Source of the DNA: Hungateiclostridiaceae bacterium UBA3922
Lineage (GTDB): Bacteria > Bacillota > Clostridia > Acetivibrionales > DTU013
NCBI GenBank assembly: GCA_002386045.1
Contig: DGEQ01000058.1
Coordinates: 1 to 27,488, forward strand
Reading direction: 5' to 3'
Length of the DNA stretch: 27,488 nt
Part shown: positions 14,735-22,531 of the stretch, one piece after another
How the letters are laid out: each line of letters begins with the position of its first letter
Numbering within the stretch: position 1 is the first letter of the stretch
Notes under the pieces: generated by a model
What the model saw: the letters and a program-made list of their open reading frames with translations, nothing else
The model's database searches: none
Told to the model about the DNA's origin: nothing
Made by a program: the position numbers and the translations under genes

Positions 14735-15907
14735 TCATGGCTTCACGATGTCGCTCAAAAAGCTCTCCGCACCGAACCTGGCGTCGATCCCCAGGTACTC
14801 CGCCGCTGTCTGCGCCAGGTCGGAAAAAGTTTTCCTGGTACCCAGGTCTGCTCCTCTCCTGGCATTCCTGCCATATACCAGCAGCGGGACATATTCGCGC
14901 GAATGGTCGGTGCTTGCCGTCGTCGGGTCGCAGCCATGGTCCGCTGTTATGAACAGTATGTCATGCTCTTTCATCGAACCGATTATTTCTGGGACCCGGC
15001 CGTCGAATTCCCTCAGGGCGTTCGCATATCCTACAGTATCGTTCCTGTGGCCGAATTTCATGTCAAAGTCCACCAGGTTTGCGAATATAAGTCCGCTGAA
15101 ATCCTCCCTGATGAACCTGATCGTTTTGTCGACCCCGTCCATGTTGCCCTGGGTATGGACCGATTCCGTTATCCCCCTGCCCGCGAATATGTCGTCTATT
15201 TTCCCGACAGCCTTGACTTCGAGCCCGGCTTCATTCACATGGTCCAGCAGTGTTTTATCGGGCGGCTCCAGCGAAAAATCCCGCCTGTTGGCAGTTCTCG
15301 TGTAATTGCCTTCAGTGCCGGTAAACGGCCGTGCTATCACGCGCCCCACCGCATGTTCGCCCGTAAGTATCCTCCTTGCGATCCTGCAGATCCTGTACAG
15401 CCTGTCCGGAGGTATTACATCTTCGTGCGCGGCTACCTGGAAGACGCTGTCTGCGGAAGTGTAAATTATCGGATAACCCGTCTTTACGTGCTGATGTCCT
15501 AACTCATTTATTATCACCGTGCCTGAAGCCGGATAATTCCCCAGCGTCTTCGTCCCGATCTCATTTTCGAACCGCCGCACGACTTCCTCGGGAAACCCGT
15601 CGGGATACACAGGGAAAGGTCTTTGCAGGGTGATCCCTGCAAGTTCCCAGTGCCCCGTCGTGGTATCCTTCCCGGCGGAGCGCTCGGCCATTTTCCCATA
15701 GCATCCCAGTGGCTCGCCGACGGGTTTGAAACCGACGATACCGTCAATGTTCCCCAGGCCGAGCTTCTCAAGGTTCGGCAGTGAAAAGCCGCTGACTGCC
15801 GCGGCAATATTGCCGAGCGTGTTACTTCCTTCGTCTCCGTATTCGGCGGCATCGGGCATTTCGCCGATCCCTGCGCTGTCAAGAACTACTATTATCACTC
15901 TTTTCAT
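14735..15907 (-). CDS. deoB: Phosphopentomutase
   Basis: A 390-aa metalloenzyme of the alkaline phosphatase superfamily that interconverts (deoxy)ribose-1-phosphate and -5-phosphate. Metal-binding motifs are present: VLDSAGIGEMPDA at residues 8-20, GKDTTTGHWE near 85-94, the DFDMKFGHRND stretch, and ITADHGCDPT near the C-terminus. ATG 15907 has GAGGTGG upstream; the frame stays open 23 codons further without a site. An extended -10 lies at 16014-16019. With pdp and dacF it forms the well-known deoB-pdp-dacF order. Confidence 0.96.
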   Translation of the reverse strand: MKRVIIVVLDSAGIGEMPDAAEYGDEGSNTLGNIAAAVSGFSLPNLEKLGLGNIDGIVGFKPVGEPLGCYGKMAERSAGKDTTTGHWELAGITLQRPFPVYPDGFPEEVVRRFENEIGTKTLGNYPASGTVIINELGHQHVKTGYPIIYTSADSVFQVAAHEDVIPPDRLYRICRIARRILTGEHAVGRVIARPFTGTEGNYTRTANRRDFSLEPPDKTLLDHVNEAGLEVKAVGKIDDIFAGRGITESVHTQGNMDGVDKTIRFIREDFSGLIFANLVDFDMKFGHRNDTVGYANALREFDGRVPEIIGSMKEHDILFITADHGCDPTTASTDHSREYVPLLVYGRNARRGADLGTRKTFSDLAQTAAEYLGIDARFGAESFLSDIVKP

Positions 15908-16013
15908 ACCGTCCACCTCATTGCAGCAAGCCTCCTGGTCCCGGCAGCCGTATTGGGACTTTTGCCGCCAGTACATCCGGCGCCGCTTTTGCTCCTATAT
16001 CAGATTGTACCAC

Positions 16014-16022
16014 AAATTCCGC
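16014..16022 (-). promoter_or_regulatory. Candidate extended -10 promoter for deoB-pdp
   Basis: TGGTACAAT on the minus strand contains TG one base before TACAAT. The -35 is poor. The start of transcription would be about 100 bases before the deoB ATG. Confidence 0.45.
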
Positions 16023-16368
16023 TCCAGGATATCTTCTTATGTATATCCGGATGTATTCGCCCACATTATGGACACCTTGGGTGTGGACGGCCAAGCCATT
16101 GATGGGGTGCAAGTTTTACAGATGCAGCCGGAGCATGCAGCCCGAATGAGGCCACAGGAACCGCAACCGGCAGCATGGACGCTGTCGGCGCTGGTCCCGG
16201 GCAATGGACGGCGATTGACCTGCGCCCTCATTGGAGCGAATGATCCGGTATGCAGCTGTTGACGCAGCAACCACAAATGGATCGGCCGTCCATATCCCAG
16301 GGTTTATCTGCAGCCTGGCGGGTATCTGCTGTAATATAGTATCTGCCGTAAAAGCGAAACCTGAATAC

Positions 16369-16391
16369 AAAAAACCTGCTGTCAGCAGGTT
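16369..16391 (-). terminator. Rho-independent terminator after xerD
   Basis: AACCTGC and GCAGGTT (7 bp; 16391-16385 with 16379-16373) flank a 5-base loop, followed on the minus strand by a T run (16374-16369). It lies about 55 bases after the xerD stop. Confidence 0.8.
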
Positions 16392-16444
16392 TCATCGGCA
16401 TCCGGTTTTTTCGATATATCCGGGCATCCGTGCGCGCCTGTCTG

Positions 16445-17329
16445 TCACGCCCTCGGATGAGTCTTCTTGTATATCTCCTTTATCCTGTTCCTGGCTATCT
16501 GGGCATATACCTGGGTCGAAGAAATATCGGAATGTCCGAGCATCTCCTGTATCGATCTCAGGTCAGCCCCGTTTTCGAGCAGATGGGCTGCGAACGAATG
16601 GCGCAGCGTATGGGGCGTGATGTCCTTGTTTATCTTGGCCTGGTTCTTGTATTGCTTTATGATTTTCCAGAAGCCCTGCCTTGTGAGCCTGCTGCCGTTG
16701 ATATTCACGAACAGCGCTTTTTCCTCTTCGTTCTGTACCAGCATGGGCCTCGATTTGCTCAAATATTCCTTAAGCGCGTTTATAGCCATGGAGCCGATGG
16801 GTATCACCCTTTCCCTGGCTCCCTTGCAGCACCTGATGTAGGCCAACTCCAGGTTCAGGTCGTCCAGGTCGAGCTGTATCAGTTCCGATACCCTGATACC
16901 AGTGGCATACAGCAACTCAAGCATCGCCTTGTCGCGATAACCCTTCAGATCGACGCACTGCGGCTGTTCCAGCAAAAGTTCCACTTCTTCCGGAGAAAGT
17001 ATCTGCGGAAGTTTCTTCTCGACCTTCGGTGATTCCAGTTCTGCCGTCGGATCATGATCAATCAGTTTGCACTTTGCTATGTATTGATAAAAGGACCTTA
17101 TCGACGCCAGGTTTCGCGATATGGTCGACGTCGCCCTGCCTTTTTTCTGGAGGTACAGCAGATAGGCTATGACCGTGGTTTTGTTAGTATTGGCGATATT
17201 ATGCAGGTTTATCTCGTGCAGATAGGAGAAATACTGCTCTATATCCCGTCGGTACGACTGGAGAGTATTCATCGACAGCCTTTTGTCCTTTTCCAGAAAA
17301 TCAACGAATTCCTGTACCAAAGCTTCCAT
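16445..17329 (-). CDS. xerD: Tyrosine recombinase XerD
   Basis: A 294-aa site-specific recombinase that resolves chromosome dimers at dif. The N-terminal SAM-like core-binding domain (residues 1-85) is followed by the catalytic domain with R146 (GIRVSEL), K169, H240-x-x-R243 (HTLRHSFA), H266 (LGHSDISST) and nucleophile Y275. All six catalytic residues are present and the length is standard. The ATG at 17329 has AAAGGGG eight bases upstream. The gene is followed by a terminator. Its position between spoIIM and deoB is the standard order in Bacillus and Clostridia, which favours XerD over an integrase of a mobile element. Confidence 0.96.
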   Translation of the reverse strand: MEALVQEFVDFLEKDKRLSMNTLQSYRRDIEQYFSYLHEINLHNIANTNKTTVIAYLLYLQKKGRATSTISRNLASIRSFYQYIAKCKLIDHDPTAELESPKVEKKLPQILSPEEVELLLEQPQCVDLKGYRDKAMLELLYATGIRVSELIQLDLDDLNLELAYIRCCKGARERVIPIGSMAINALKEYLSKSRPMLVQNEEEKALFVNINGSRLTRQGFWKIIKQYKNQAKINKDITPHTLRHSFAAHLLENGADLRSIQEMLGHSDISSTQVYAQIARNRIKEIYKKTHPRA

Positions 17330-17493
17330 TCATACTACCCCTTTTTATTTGAATGTTCTTTACCAGCTTTGTTATTTATTGATTTTAATACATTTCTGCA
17401 TCAAATAAAAGTAATTTTTTCTAATACATAGAATTCCTGCTAATTAAGCGATGAAACCGCGTAATAATCCATTATTTTTTAACAGATTTGTTT

Positions 17494-17535
17494 ATGTAAA
17501 TATTATATACTGTTTTTTCTATATTATACTTACAT
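17494..17535. repeat. 16-bp inverted repeat with 10-bp spacer, possible operator
   Basis: Arms 17494-17509 and 17520-17535 match at 14 of 16 positions, starting ATGTAA and ending TTACAT. The arms contain two TATAAT-like -10 sequences on the minus strand (17523-17528 and 17502-17507). A regulator binding here would compete with polymerase. Confidence 0.55.
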
Positions 17536-17551
17536 TTTCTGATTTTTTCAT
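17523..17551 (-). promoter_or_regulatory. Candidate sigma-A promoter for xerD
   Basis: On the minus strand ATGAAA (17551-17546), 17 bases, TATAAT (17528-17523). The leader would be about 190 bases. The AT-rich setting makes chance matches likely. Confidence 0.4.
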
Positions 17552-17657
17552 TTTTTTTCTTTATTTACAGGCCATTTTTCCCCTGCCGTTTACCACGGAC
17601 CATGCAGCCGTCAGAAAACTCCGCACGAAACCGGCCTGTGTGTATCTATATCCCTTG

Positions 17658-18296
17658 TCATGAAACTATCGGGGCTATCATGCGGATCATCACCGGTGTG
17701 ATATATGCGTCTATCACTATCCCCACCATGATCATGCCGGTGAACAGCAACGCCACAAGGCAGTACGATATAAAGGCCGATTTCAGCCCGTGTTTCTGGA
17801 GTTCCTGGACTGTTTTGTTCCTGGCCAGTCTCATCGAAAAATTGATCCCATTGACTCCTATGCCGATCAGGCACGGTATTATGATCATTTCCTTCGGGAA
17901 CAGGGCTAAACCCGTCAGCAGCATCCCTTTCATCCCCAGCGCATTTATTACGAAACCGGACGTGAATCCGGTCACGAACCCCCTGGCACAGACTATCATG
18001 TAAATAAAGGGAATGCCTATGACGGTAACGCCAAGGACCCACAACAGGCCCGTCACCCTCAGGTTTTCGGCAAGCCCTGCTGCAAAGAGTTCTCCGCCGC
18101 TGACGTCCTGGTTGCTGAACAACCGGAGGAAACCATGAAGGTAATTGAAGAGTTCGTCTTTCTGCATTGCACTTAATCCATTTACAGTAAATGCCCCTGT
18201 TATGACCCCGAAGACGAATGACAGAAGCAGGAAGGAATACGTGTTCCGGTTGGCATTCAGATGTTCCCTGATGATGTTTTGAAGCTTTTTGACCAT
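17658..18296 (-). CDS. spoIIM: Stage II sporulation protein M
   Basis: A 212-aa polytopic membrane protein, one of the SpoIID-IIM-IIP trio that degrades septal peptidoglycan in engulfment; SpoIIM is the membrane scaffold. Five hydrophobic segments are visible, including YSFLLLSFVFGVITGAFTV (~residues 21-39), the central GLLWVLGVTVIGIPFIYMIVC block and SYCLVALLFTGMIMVGIVID near the end. The conserved GFTSGFVINALGMKGM is typical. ATG 18296 is chosen because AGGG lies 7 bases upstream; ATG 18302 is too close to it. It sits directly after a terminator hairpin, with a possible sigma-E promoter overlapping that hairpin. Length matches the family. Confidence 0.93.
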   Translation of the reverse strand: MVKKLQNIIREHLNANRNTYSFLLLSFVFGVITGAFTVNGLSAMQKDELFNYLHGFLRLFSNQDVSGGELFAAGLAENLRVTGLLWVLGVTVIGIPFIYMIVCARGFVTGFTSGFVINALGMKGMLLTGLALFPKEMIIIPCLIGIGVNGINFSMRLARNKTVQELQKHGLKSAFISYCLVALLFTGMIMVGIVIDAYITPVMIRMIAPIVS

Positions 18297-18320
18297 AACC
18301 ATTCCCTGTCTTCTGCCAAT

Positions 18321-18361
18321 AAAAAATTTACAATACCATCTTATGCAGATGATATTGTAAA
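18321..18361 (-). terminator. Strong terminator hairpin after nudF, just before spoIIM
   Basis: Two 15-base arms (18361-18347 and 18341-18327 on the minus strand) pair with one G-T wobble around a 5-base loop, followed by TTTTTT (18326-18321). It lies 25 bases before the spoIIM ATG, so transcription from nudF should largely stop here. Confidence 0.85.
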
Positions 18362-18367
18362 CTATTC
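18338..18367 (-). promoter_or_regulatory. Candidate sigma-E-type promoter for spoIIM within the terminator hairpin
   Basis: On the minus strand GAATAGT (18367-18361), 15 bases, CATAAGAT (18345-18338), compared with sigma-E -35 AATATT and -10 CATACAAT. spoIIM is a sigma-E gene in B. subtilis. The predicted transcript would start after the loop, so it could not reform the hairpin. Confidence 0.45.
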
Positions 18368-18422
18368 CTCGGGAAATCATCGGGCATGTCGTCCGTCCGG
18401 GGCGTCCCCGCCGGTCAGGCAT

Positions 18423-18980
18423 CTACCTGTGCCGGATACCGATCCTGCCGCTTACTATCTTGTCAGCAAGGAAAATGCCGATTATGCTCTTTGCGTCCGT
18501 TATCTTTCCTTCGAGCACCATGCTGAGCAATTCATCGATATGATATTTCTCCGTCGTGATGAATTCATCCTCGTCCGCACAGCTGTCTCCTTCCTTAAGG
18601 CCTGTTGCTGCATAAAGGTGCAGGACTTCATCGGAAAACCCGGGCGTGCTGTGGACACTAACAAGGTATGTCAGTTTATCCGCCGTAAGGCCGGTCTCCT
18701 CCTTCAGTTCCCTGGCTGCGCATACGGCAGGGTCTTCTCCCCTGTCCAGCTTGCCCGCCGGTATTTCCAGGGAAACAGCGTCCAGGGGCTTCCTGAACTG
18801 CCTCACCATGTAGATCTCTCCCTTTTCATTCAGCGGGATCACCGCCGCAGCCCCGGGATGCCTCACTATGTCGCGGGTGGCTGTTTTCCCGTTCGGAAGC
18901 GTCACCGTTAGTACGTCGACATTTATTATATTGCCTTTATATACATGTTTTTCATCTACTGTTTTTTCGTAATAGTTCAT
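18423..18980 (-). CDS. nudF: Nudix hydrolase, ADP-ribose pyrophosphatase type
   Basis: A 185-aa Nudix protein that most likely hydrolyses ADP-ribose to AMP and ribose-5-phosphate. A complete Nudix box is seen at residues 76-98: G76, E82, R90-E91-L92, E94-E95, G97-L98. Upstream, residues 40-75 (HPGAAAVIPL..., RQFRKPLDAVSLEIPAG) match the ADP-ribose-binding region of the family. The ATG overlaps the stop of rnhA by 4 bases (ATGA). The gene lies between rnhA and spoIIM, followed by a terminator. Other sugar nucleotides cannot be excluded. Confidence 0.92.
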   Translation of the reverse strand: MNYYEKTVDEKHVYKGNIINVDVLTVTLPNGKTATRDIVRHPGAAAVIPLNEKGEIYMVRQFRKPLDAVSLEIPAGKLDRGEDPAVCAARELKEETGLTADKLTYLVSVHSTPGFSDEVLHLYAATGLKEGDSCADEDEFITTEKYHIDELLSMVLEGKITDAKSIIGIFLADKIVSGRIGIRHR

Positions 18981-19456
18981 TTACCGCCATCCCCTTCTGC
19001 CTGGTCCTCTGGATTTTTCCTTATTTCAGCGACGGCCAGCCTGTCGCACCTGTTGTTGTACTCGTCGTCACTGTGGCCCCTGACTTTTATGAATGTAACA
19101 TCATGTACCCCCGCCAGTTCGTCCAGCTGCTCCCAGAGGTCCCTGTTCTTCACCTCGTCCCTGTTGCTGTTCACCCATCCGTTCAGCTTCCAGCTGTGTA
19201 TCCAGCCATTGTTGAAGGCATCCACCAGGTAAGAACTGTCGGAATACAGTTCGACCGAACATGGGTACCTGAGCGCCCTGAGGCCTTCGATCGCAGCGGT
19301 CAGTTCCATCCTGTTGTTGGTAGTATCGGGGTCGAAACCGGTCAAAACCTTTTCATGCCCCTCATACAGCAGGATGGCTGCCCATCCTCCTTTTCCGGGA
19401 TTGCCAGAGCAGGCCCCATCCGTATATATCTTCACTTTTTTCTTTTTCCCGGCCAT
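18977..19456 (-). CDS. rnhA: Ribonuclease HI
   Basis: A 159-aa enzyme that cleaves RNA in RNA-DNA hybrids. The four catalytic acidic residues are present: D13 (YTDGACSG), E51 (NNRMELTAA), D73 (LYSDSSYL) and D138 (NRCDRLA), with H128 in the flexible loop. The start is ATG 19456, with AGGCAGG upstream and only 2 bases after the proC stop; a GTG seven codons earlier (19477) is the alternative and would overlap proC. A Glu/Gly-rich tail of about 15 residues follows the core. It overlaps nudF by 4 bases, so proC, rnhA and nudF are one transcription unit. Confidence 0.95.
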   Translation of the reverse strand: MAGKKKKVKIYTDGACSGNPGKGGWAAILLYEGHEKVLTGFDPDTTNNRMELTAAIEGLRALRYPCSVELYSDSSYLVDAFNNGWIHSWKLNGWVNSNRDEVKNRDLWEQLDELAGVHDVTFIKVRGHSDDEYNNRCDRLAVAEIRKNPEDQAEGDGGK

Positions 19457-19460
19457 ATCC

Positions 19461-20282
19461 TTACCTGCCTTCTTCACTGCGGCCTATCTCCGCTGCCCTT
19501 TCCGTACAGGCATCCATGGCGCTCATTATCGCATGCCTGAAGCCGCATCTTTCAAGTTCGGCGACCGCCTCTATCGTCGTGCCTGCAGGTGAACAAACCC
19601 GGTCCTTCAGTTCTGCCGGGTGCAGGCCGGTCTCGAGCACCATCCCGGCCGATCCCCGCACAGCCCGGGCAGCGAGCCTGTACGCCGTTTGCCTTGGGAT
19701 ACCCTGCCTGACCGCTTCGTCGGCCATGGCCTCGATCATCATGAAAACATATGCCGGGCTGCTCCCGGTAAGCGCGATGACCCGGTTCATCAGCCTTTCA
19801 TCCAGTTCCTCGGTTTCCCCGGAACACCTGAAAATCTCCCTCACGGTATTTTTTTCTTCTTCACTTATATTATCGTCAAAGCAAATCACTGTCATGCCTT
19901 CGCCTACCATAAGCGGCAGGTTCGGCATGGTCCTGACGACCTTTGCTACGTTGCCTGCATACTGTTTGAGTTTTTCCATGCTCACACCTGCTGCGATGGA
20001 AATGAGTACTTTACCGTCCGTGAAACTGTCCCTGCACTCCGGAAGCACCTGCGGAACGACTGCCGGTTTTACCGCCAGTATCACATAGTTGCAGATGCCG
20101 ACCAGCTCCGCATTGCAGGAGCACGTATTCACGCCCGTCTCAGCTGCCAGGGCTTCCATCCGGCCTTTATCCGCATCGAAAATATATATGTTCCCTGGTC
20201 CGACCATCCCCGAGCGCAGGATGCCCCTGAGCAGCGACGAACCCATATTGCCGGCGCCTATGAATCCTATCCTGCTTTCCAT
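19461..20282 (-). CDS. proC: Pyrroline-5-carboxylate reductase
   Basis: A 273-aa NAD(P)H enzyme for the last step of proline synthesis. The Rossmann motif GFIGAGNMGSSLLRG is at residues 6-20, followed by ILAVKPAVVPQVL. The C-terminal dimer domain has the signature SPAYVFMMIEAMADEAVRQGI and SPAGTTIEAV. The ATG at 20282 is chosen because GGAGAG lies about 8 bases upstream; ATG 20288 would lie too close to that site. The upstream region runs into the divergent tRNA-Trp promoter. Length matches the family. Confidence 0.95.
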   Translation of the reverse strand: MESRIGFIGAGNMGSSLLRGILRSGMVGPGNIYIFDADKGRMEALAAETGVNTCSCNAELVGICNYVILAVKPAVVPQVLPECRDSFTDGKVLISIAAGVSMEKLKQYAGNVAKVVRTMPNLPLMVGEGMTVICFDDNISEEEKNTVREIFRCSGETEELDERLMNRVIALTGSSPAYVFMMIEAMADEAVRQGIPRQTAYRLAARAVRGSAGMVLETGLHPAELKDRVCSPAGTTIEAVAELERCGFRHAIMSAMDACTERAAEIGRSEEGR

Positions 20283-20374
20283 GTCCATCTCTCCATTCAT
20301 AACGTGTTGATGCCGTCCCGTATATAATAGCATATTGTTTGAAGTAATTTCCACAGCTATTTTAACTCACACCA

Positions 20375-20404
20375 TTGACACAGGTCCGGGATGTATTGTA
20401 GAAT
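20375..20404 (+). promoter_or_regulatory. Sigma-A promoter of tRNA-Trp
   Basis: A perfect TTGACA (20375-20380), 18 bases, TAGAAT (20399-20404). The tRNA begins 55 bases after the -10. The transcribed leader carries a small hairpin, arms GTCC/GGAC and CCTG/CAGG at 20411-20434, probably removed in processing. Confidence 0.75.
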
Positions 20405-20458
20405 ATAAAAGTCCACCTGGAGATACAGGCGGACATGTGTTTCTAAAGCATGATACAT

Positions 20459-20534
20459 AGGGGAGTAGCTCAATTGGTAGAGTAGCGGTCTCCAAAACCG
20501 TGGGCTGCGGGTTCGAGTCCTGTCTCCCCTGCCA
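20459..20534 (+). tRNA. trnW: tRNA-Trp (anticodon CCA)
   Basis: A full cloverleaf of 76 bases. Acceptor arms AGGGGAG (20459-20465) and CTCCCCT (20524-20530) pair exactly, then discriminator G and encoded CCA (20532-20534). The D arm GCTC, anticodon loop CTCCAAA with anticodon CCA at 20492-20494, and T loop TTCGAGT are all present. G73 fits tryptophan identity. Confidence 0.98.
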
Positions 20535-20540
20535 CAGAAA

Positions 20541-20572
20541 AGCCTGGAGCGGCAAGCGCTCCAGGCTTTTTC
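20541..20572 (+). terminator. Bidirectional Rho-independent terminator after tRNA-Trp
   Basis: Two exact 11-base arms (20541-20551 and 20557-20567) around loop GCAAG, followed by TTTTT. On the minus strand the same stem is followed by TTTTCTG, so it may also end the convergent membrane protein gene at 20618. Confidence 0.92.
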
Positions 20573-20617
20573 ATATGCTTCACGCCTCCACGCCGTCGGA
20601 CATTATGGCTTAAGCGA

Positions 20618-21469
20618 TCATTCCCCGATCCCGATACCGCCCGGAAACTGATCGACATTGAACGATGCGTCCTTCGGTGTTGCGCTTCCGGCATTCATGG
20701 CTTCTGCCGGCTCCCCGTCGGTATTCGCCCCGGTTTCCGCAGTTTCAGCCATGGTTTGCGCTCCGGCTTTTGGTTTATTCTTCTTTATCAGTACCGAGTC
20801 CAGCCAGCCTGTCTTGTGTTTCAGCGAAATATAGCCCATTGCCGACGTGATCAGGGCCCCGATGGAATCTACGATCAGATCCTTCATCGTGTTTTGGAGA
20901 GCCTCGCGGCCAACCAGCAATGTGCCGTCTTCCAGTGCGAATTTCTGCATATTCAGACCCAGCAGGCCGTCGAAAACGAACTCGTATATCTCCCACATCA
21001 CACCGAGCATGATGGCGAAGCAAAAGGCGAAAAGTGAGACGAACAGCGGGCTGAGGTTGACAGGTATCCGTTCCGCGTCATTGAGCAGGGTCACGAACGA
21101 GAATCCAAGGGCCCCGAGCATGACGCCGCTGACGCCATGAAGCAGCACGTCCCAATGCCTGAACTGGTAGAAAAAGGCTCTCACCTCACCCAGGTATATG
21201 GCACAGAACATGAAGATAACGAATATGATGTGCATCACGCCTGGTATGGTGAGGCTGAATTTCTTCGATATGAAGCCCGGTAGGAACATGATGATTATGC
21301 CTGCAGTGCATTGCAGCAGCATTAGAATATATTCGCTTTCAGGCCGTTCGCCTGCCACCGCTTTATCCGCCGGCACCATTATTATCCTGATTATGATGAA
21401 GATATCGGACAGTACGAGTAAACTGAATACGATAAGAGTCAGGACCTTTGTCAGCTTCGATCCTTTCAT
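20618..21469 (-). CDS. Polytopic membrane protein, DUF2238/YjdF-like
   Basis: A 283-aa protein with about seven hydrophobic segments in residues 7-230, then a 60-residue hydrophilic tail rich in Ala, Glu, Gly and Thr. The motif FRHWDVLLHGVSGVMLGALGF and the later MWEIYEFVFDGLLG resemble the conserved WD..LH and E.YE..D positions of DUF2238/YjdF membrane proteins. That is from memory of the motif. ATG 21469 is chosen because the GGGG site is 6 bases upstream; ATG 21472 is three bases nearer. It follows the lipoprotein gene by about 28 bases and may belong to the same unit. Function unknown. Confidence 0.75.
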   Translation of the reverse strand: MKGSKLTKVLTLIVFSLLVLSDIFIIIRIIMVPADKAVAGERPESEYILMLLQCTAGIIIMFLPGFISKKFSLTIPGVMHIIFVIFMFCAIYLGEVRAFFYQFRHWDVLLHGVSGVMLGALGFSFVTLLNDAERIPVNLSPLFVSLFAFCFAIMLGVMWEIYEFVFDGLLGLNMQKFALEDGTLLVGREALQNTMKDLIVDSIGALITSAMGYISLKHKTGWLDSVLIKKNKPKAGAQTMAETAETGANTDGEPAEAMNAGSATPKDASFNVDQFPGGIGIGE

Positions 21470-21499
21470 CATTGCCCCCTTTACTGACCAGAGTTGTTC

Positions 21500-22531
21500 C
21501 TATTCTGCAGCTACTTCAAAACTCCCGGCTTTCATCTTCCCGTTTCCTGAAAAGTCAATTACTTCGCATCGCATCAGTATCGGGCTGAAATCACTGTCGA
21601 TCCGGTAAAAAAGGTCTATCTCTGCTATCATATTCACAGTTGCCGCTCCAAATACCGGAAGAGGCACTTTTATTTCCGCTTTTCCACTCCCTTTGACCAG
21701 CGACAGCCTCGAATCCTCGCTTATGTCGACCGGGACAGGCTCGATCCATGTCCTTTCAGCGTACTGTCGCATTATTTCTTCAGGCGGTCCCTGTCCTTCC
21801 GTCCCTTCTATCACTATATCAGCGGAAAAGCCATGCTTCCGGTTCGTGATCGTCAGCAGGTTGCCGCCTTTCGTCCATGAAAATCCAAAGCTTTCGATGA
21901 AGTCCGCCAGTGTGTTGTCACTTGTGAATGAATGGCTCTTGTCCTTTTTATAGCTGTATATGAAATAGCCGGAATAGCTGAAAGATGCCCCGTACCCAGG
22001 TATCACGATGAACACATCGACAGCTCCGTCACCGTCAAGGTCCTCGAATTCGATACCGCTCAGGAGTCCTGACAGGTCGTTCTCTTTCGTGCAGAAGACT
22101 ATCTGCCTTTCTCCGTCCCCGTTGCTTATGAGAAGCCTGCCTTCCACCCTGTCTGACGTTCCTGTTTCATCCGGCACAACTGCTCTTACGACCAGTATCT
22201 GTTCATTGACACCATCGTCGTCGAGATCGACGCTTGCGCTCTGGAGCAGCTGATAATCAGGTTCAGCATATTCCTGCGGCGTACCCGGTCTGGCGCCCTC
22301 TGTCGGACCGCCGGTGTCCGGAACGCCCCCGTCCACTGTCGGATCCCCGGCATCTGTCCCGGGCACAGTTGATGATGGCGGCTCATCGGTGCCCGATGGT
22401 CCCGTGACGCGTTCATATCCGCCTGCCGCCTCAGTCCCGCTGCCTGTCACCGGCTGTTTCACGCTGCCGCATCCGGCAACAGCAAGGAGAAAGATAACTG
22501 ATATCAATGTTAGCGCGATTGACCTGCTTAT
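21500..22531 (-). CDS. Lipoprotein with FG-GAP/EF-hand-like acidic repeats; start uncertain
   Basis: About 343 aa if translated from ATA 22531. The N-terminus is a lipoprotein signal with lipobox AVAGC, then a Gly/Pro/Thr-rich linker of ~70 residues. The folded part holds two acidic repeats, DLDDDGVNE and DLDGDGAVD, typical of calcium-binding FG-GAP/VCBS beta-propeller blades. No ATG opens this frame. TTG at 22507 would leave only 12 residues before the lipobox Cys and no basic residue. A GGGGGGG run lies 6 bases before ATA 22531, and ATG 22552 is in frame only if that run is six G, not seven. It lies just after the germination genes and may be part of that operon or separate (TATAAT at 22597-22602). 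Confidence 0.65.
   Translation of the reverse strand: MSRSIALTLISVIFLLAVAGCGSVKQPVTGSGTEAAGGYERVTGPSGTDEPPSSTVPGTDAGDPTVDGGVPDTGGPTEGARPGTPQEYAEPDYQLLQSASVDLDDDGVNEQILVVRAVVPDETGTSDRVEGRLLISNGDGERQIVFCTKENDLSGLLSGIEFEDLDGDGAVDVFIVIPGYGASFSYSGYFIYSYKKDKSHSFTSDNTLADFIESFGFSWTKGGNLLTITNRKHGFSADIVIEGTEGQGPPEEIMRQYAERTWIEPVPVDISEDSRLSLVKGSGKAEIKVPLPVFGAATVNMIAEIDLFYRIDSDFSPILMRCEVIDFSGNGKMKAGSFEVAAE

Larger units (their letters stand above)
15908..16444. other. 537-bp intergenic gap between xerD and deoB
   Basis: Three parts: xerD terminator (16369-16391), a middle stretch (~16030-16360) without a supported gene, and the deoB promoter. The middle holds a Cys-rich minus-strand frame (16037-16276) and the word TGGACGGC twice direct (16084, 16205) with GGCCGTCCA inverted at 16284. 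No frame there has a ribosome binding site. Confidence 0.5.
17330..17657. other. AT-rich 328-bp spoIIM-xerD intergenic region
   Basis: Strongly AT-rich compared with neighbouring genes. It holds a 42-bp inverted repeat at 17494-17535 and a sigma-A-like promoter (17523-17551) directed to xerD. No reading frame with a ribosome binding site is seen. Confidence 0.6.

Noticed and set aside
16037..16370. Cys-rich 79-codon and 84-codon minus-strand ORFs in the xerD-deoB gap
   Set aside because: They overlap each other in different frames, have no ribosome binding site and match no family I know. Kept only as an unexplained gap.
16445..17329. XerD-type recombinase as mark of an integrated mobile element
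   Set aside because: It sits in the conserved spoIIM-xerD-deoB order, with no attachment site, transposase or phage gene around.
20459..20534. tRNA-Trp as an integration site
   Set aside because: No integrase or duplicated tRNA 3' end is found downstream; the terminator follows directly.
20367..20694. Minus-strand ORFs across tRNA-Trp giving RQDSNPQPTVLETATLPIELL-like peptides
   Set aside because: Such translated tRNA antisense sequences are a known artefact; the cloverleaf is complete and the terminator follows.
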